DNA from: Prevotella sp. 10(H)
Lineage (GTDB): Bacteria; Bacteroidota; Bacteroidia; Bacteroidales; Dysgonomonadaceae
Direction: 5' to 3'
Assembly (NCBI RefSeq): GCF_000711235.1
Contig: NZ_JOMI01000004.1
Coordinates: 62,001-126,000, forward strand
DNA: 64,000 nt
This document shows positions 62,116 through 64,000 of the stretch, piece after piece (the first letter of the stretch is position 1; every line of letters starts with the position of its first letter). The notes beneath the pieces are model-generated. The model had not been told where the DNA came from. It saw only the letters and a list, made by a program, of their open reading frames with translations, and made no database searches. Position numbers and translations under genes: made by a program.

Positions 62116-63501
62116 ATGAATACATCAACTGATATATTTGACCGCATCCTTAATTGTACAAAAGGATTTTACTCCGGCATAGAATCGCAGGTAATAAAAA
62201 TAAATAATAGTAAATCTCAAAAAGCGATTTGCTGGATTATTGTTATTACTATATGTTTTTCAGCCCTGCTTGTTCTAAACCTACTCACACCCCTGATTTC
62301 GGATGACTTCTCTTATATGTTCATCTACGGAGAAAATACACGCATCGCTTCTGTCAGTGATATAGTACAATCTCAGATAAATCATTATCATCTATGGGGT
62401 GGGCGTAGTGTGGCGCATTTTATAGCACAGGTTTTGTTGTTGCTGCCTTCGTATATAACCGATCTGGTAACCTCAGTTGTTTATATGCTATATGTGGTTT
62501 TAATTTATTATCACATCAAAGGACATAGTAAACACAGCCTATCCTTATTCATAGTAATCAATCTTGCCATATGGTTTTTGCAACCTGTATTTGGAGATAC
62601 GATTCTATGGATCACCGGCTCGGCTAATTATTTATGGTGTACTTTCATTATCCTGTTATTCTTACTGCCATACCGTTTATACAAAGGTAATAAGCAAAAT
62701 ATTCCGATAAGTGTATTATCTTCTTTTGTCCTTCTTGTATCAGGAATAATAGCAGGCTGGACAAATGAAAATACGGCCGGAGCCATGATCCTGATAATTA
62801 TTCTCTTTTTCTTTTATTACAGATCGAAGAACATTAAAATTCCCGTATGGGGAATATGCGGTCTGATCGGAGCAATTGCAGGATATGCCATATTGATATT
62901 TGCTCCCGGAAATCTGGAAAGAGCCGGAGAATCAGCAATAACATTTTATACTGTTATTTACCGGATATTTAATTGTACACTAACATTCTTCTTCTACTCG
63001 GGAACGGCACTGTTGGTTTGTCTGATTACTTTCATACTATACAATAAATTTCACAGGGAAGAAAAGAATAATAAATTCAAACTAAGCCTTATATATTTCA
63101 TTGCTGCTATTGCTGCTGTGTATGCTATGTTATTCTCCCCCACCTTCCCGCGCAGGGCACTGTTTGGTGTAGTCACTTTTCTTATAATAGGGGCAGGAAT
63201 ATTATATTATAATCTGGATTTCCGACATAGATTTCTCCGACAGTTACGAATGGCTGTTATAGCAATTGGACTCATCTGCTTTACTTTTACTTTCTATCTG
63301 GCTGCTAAAGACATTAATATTTTCAGGAATATGATGCTGGAAAGGGAAGCTAAAATTGATGCTGCTAAAAAAGCAAACGCTTCTTCCTGTGAATTTGAAA
63401 GGTATGAAGGAAGTACATTTATACACGGAGAAGACCCTTTTTCAGCCGAACTGATGAGTCGCTACTATGGAATAGAAATCAGATTTAAAAATCAGGATTA
63501 G
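62116..63501 (+). CDS. DUF6056-like polytopic membrane protein
   Basis: A 461-residue protein with about ten membrane segments. Conserved pattern: LISDDFSYMFIYG in the first outer loop (about 69-81), GGRSVAHFIAQ (about 103), ILWITGSANYLW (about 163-175) and GWTNENTAGAM (about 210). The tail after residue 420 is soluble. The Asp-Asp pair right after the first helix and the overall topology suggest a GT-C-type glycosyltransferase; the family's function is not established to my knowledge. Its stop overlaps the convergent LysE gene by four bases. A near-consensus promoter precedes it. Confidence 0.7.
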   Translation: MNTSTDIFDRILNCTKGFYSGIESQVIKINNSKSQKAICWIIVITICFSALLVLNLLTPLISDDFSYMFIYGENTRIASVSDIVQSQINHYHLWGGRSVAHFIAQVLLLLPSYITDLVTSVVYMLYVVLIYYHIKGHSKHSLSLFIVINLAIWFLQPVFGDTILWITGSANYLWCTFIILLFLLPYRLYKGNKQNIPISVLSSFVLLVSGIIAGWTNENTAGAMILIIILFFFYYRSKNIKIPVWGICGLIGAIAGYAILIFAPGNLERAGESAITFYTVIYRIFNCTLTFFFYSGTALLVCLITFILYNKFHREEKNNKFKLSLIYFIAAIAAVYAMLFSPTFPRRALFGVVTFLIIGAGILYYNLDFRHRFLRQLRMAVIAIGLICFTFTFYLAAKDINIFRNMMLEREAKIDAAKKANASSCEFERYEGSTFIHGEDPFSAELMSRYYGIEIRFKNQD

Positions 63502-64000
63502 AAGATATCGATACCCATCAGGGAGCCCGTAATAATACCCGCGATTCCTAATCCGATAAGAAGAAGGCCAATAATTCTATTAAATATCTGCAGTCCGCGT
63601 GGATTGAATCTGCTCCTGAGCTTATTTACGAAATAAGTGACCCAAAGCCACCAAAGGAAAGCGCCAATACCGATAAATAAGATAGTTATAAGGTCGTAAC
63701 CGAAAGGTTTCGTGGAATCGATAACATTGAACCGGGCAAATAAGGCTATGTAAAGAAACAGAGTTGCAATATTGGAAACCGTAAGAATAAGTGACGAGAC
63801 AAACACCTTCCATGCCGACATTGTGTTCTCTTTCAGTTTTGCAAGATTTCTCGAAGGGTTTTTATTATAGACAATATATCCGAAAACAATAAGTATAATA
63901 CTACCCACGACCTTTAGCGGTCCTTCGTGTTGCTGGATAAATTCCGTACTAAATCCCAACCCAAGTGCAGCAATAATCGCAAGCAAAGCTATAAGCATAT
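63498..64000 (-). CDS. LysE-type exporter, 3' part
   Basis: Inner-membrane exporter of the LysE/RhtB superfamily, cut at the window edge. The visible 167 residues include four hydrophobic segments, with FIQQHEGPLKVVGSIILIVFGY, KENTMSAWKVFVSSLILTVSN and FNRIIGLLLIGLGIAGII (quoted in part). An ATG at 63998 is probably internal: the family normally has about 50 more residues, with a first helix and a glycine-proline rich loop upstream. The frame is open across the last two bases, as expected. The substrate (amino acid or other small molecule) is unknown. The 3' end overlaps the DUF6056 gene by four bases. Confidence 0.75.
   Translation of the reverse strand, partial: MLIALLAIIAALGLGFSTEFIQQHEGPLKVVGSIILIVFGYIVYNKNPSRNLAKLKENTMSAWKVFVSSLILTVSNIATLFLYIALFARFNVIDSTKPFGYDLITILFIGIGAFLWWLWVTYFVNKLRSRFNPRGLQIFNRIIGLLLIGLGIAGIITGSLMGIDIF

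Overview
The window is a stretch of a Bacteroidales chromosome. Three things show this. Housekeeping gene runs follow orders I know from this group (parA-parB-DUF5683-LysM transglycosylase-Rsh; rimP-nusA-infB; fur-purA). Promoters have the Bacteroidetes form, TTTG about 20 bases upstream of TAnnTTTG. Several lineage-typical families occur (NigD-like, FISUMP, DUF3109, DUF6056-like, EFR1). A Dysgonomonas-like organism (Dysgonomonadaceae) is my best guess; that is an inference from overall resemblance and was not tested.

Layout. 1-4.4 kb: 3' end of a glycogen branching enzyme, mannose-6-phosphate isomerase, ferrochelatase and a GT4 glycosyltransferase. 4.6-11.4 kb: ParA, ParB, a DUF5683 protein, an MltD-like transglycosylase and a bifunctional Rsh (p)ppGpp enzyme. 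11.4-17.9 kb: RimP, NusA, IF-2, an unassigned structured RNA, an OmpH/Skp chaperone and glutamate racemase. 18-22.3 kb, minus strand: a FISUMP-domain protein and a GH78 rhamnosidase. 22.5-25.1 kb: DinB, a small basic protein, TadA and a NigD-like lipoprotein. 25.1-33 kb: a MITE-like element, Fur, PurA, a tandemly duplicated zinc peptidase whose first copy is damaged and chimeric, two metallophosphoesterases and RecN. 33.2-39.4 kb: a sugar aminotransferase, a lipoprotein, PurB, an RGG-rich pseudouridine synthase and AsnRS.

39.4-53.6 kb is all on the minus strand. A DUF3109 protein, a Nudix hydrolase, a large TPR protein and an outer-membrane barrel come first. They are followed, behind a strong promoter, by a glycan-modification set: an ArnC/GtrB-like GT2, an ArnA-like formyltransferase, a WecE-type 4-aminotransferase and three polytopic membrane proteins that could be GT-C transferases. 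Together these resemble the Arn lipid-A aminosugar pathway rebuilt around dTDP-Fuc4N. I consider this the most interesting system in the window.

53.8-64 kb: tRNA-Arg(CCU), a small barrel protein, PriA, an ABC-F ATPase, an MFS transporter, an EFR1 flavodoxin/ferredoxin, a lipoprotein, a DUF6056-like membrane protein and the 3' part of a LysE-type exporter cut by the window edge.

No CRISPR array, intact insertion sequence, prophage, integrase, rRNA or canonical parS site was seen.
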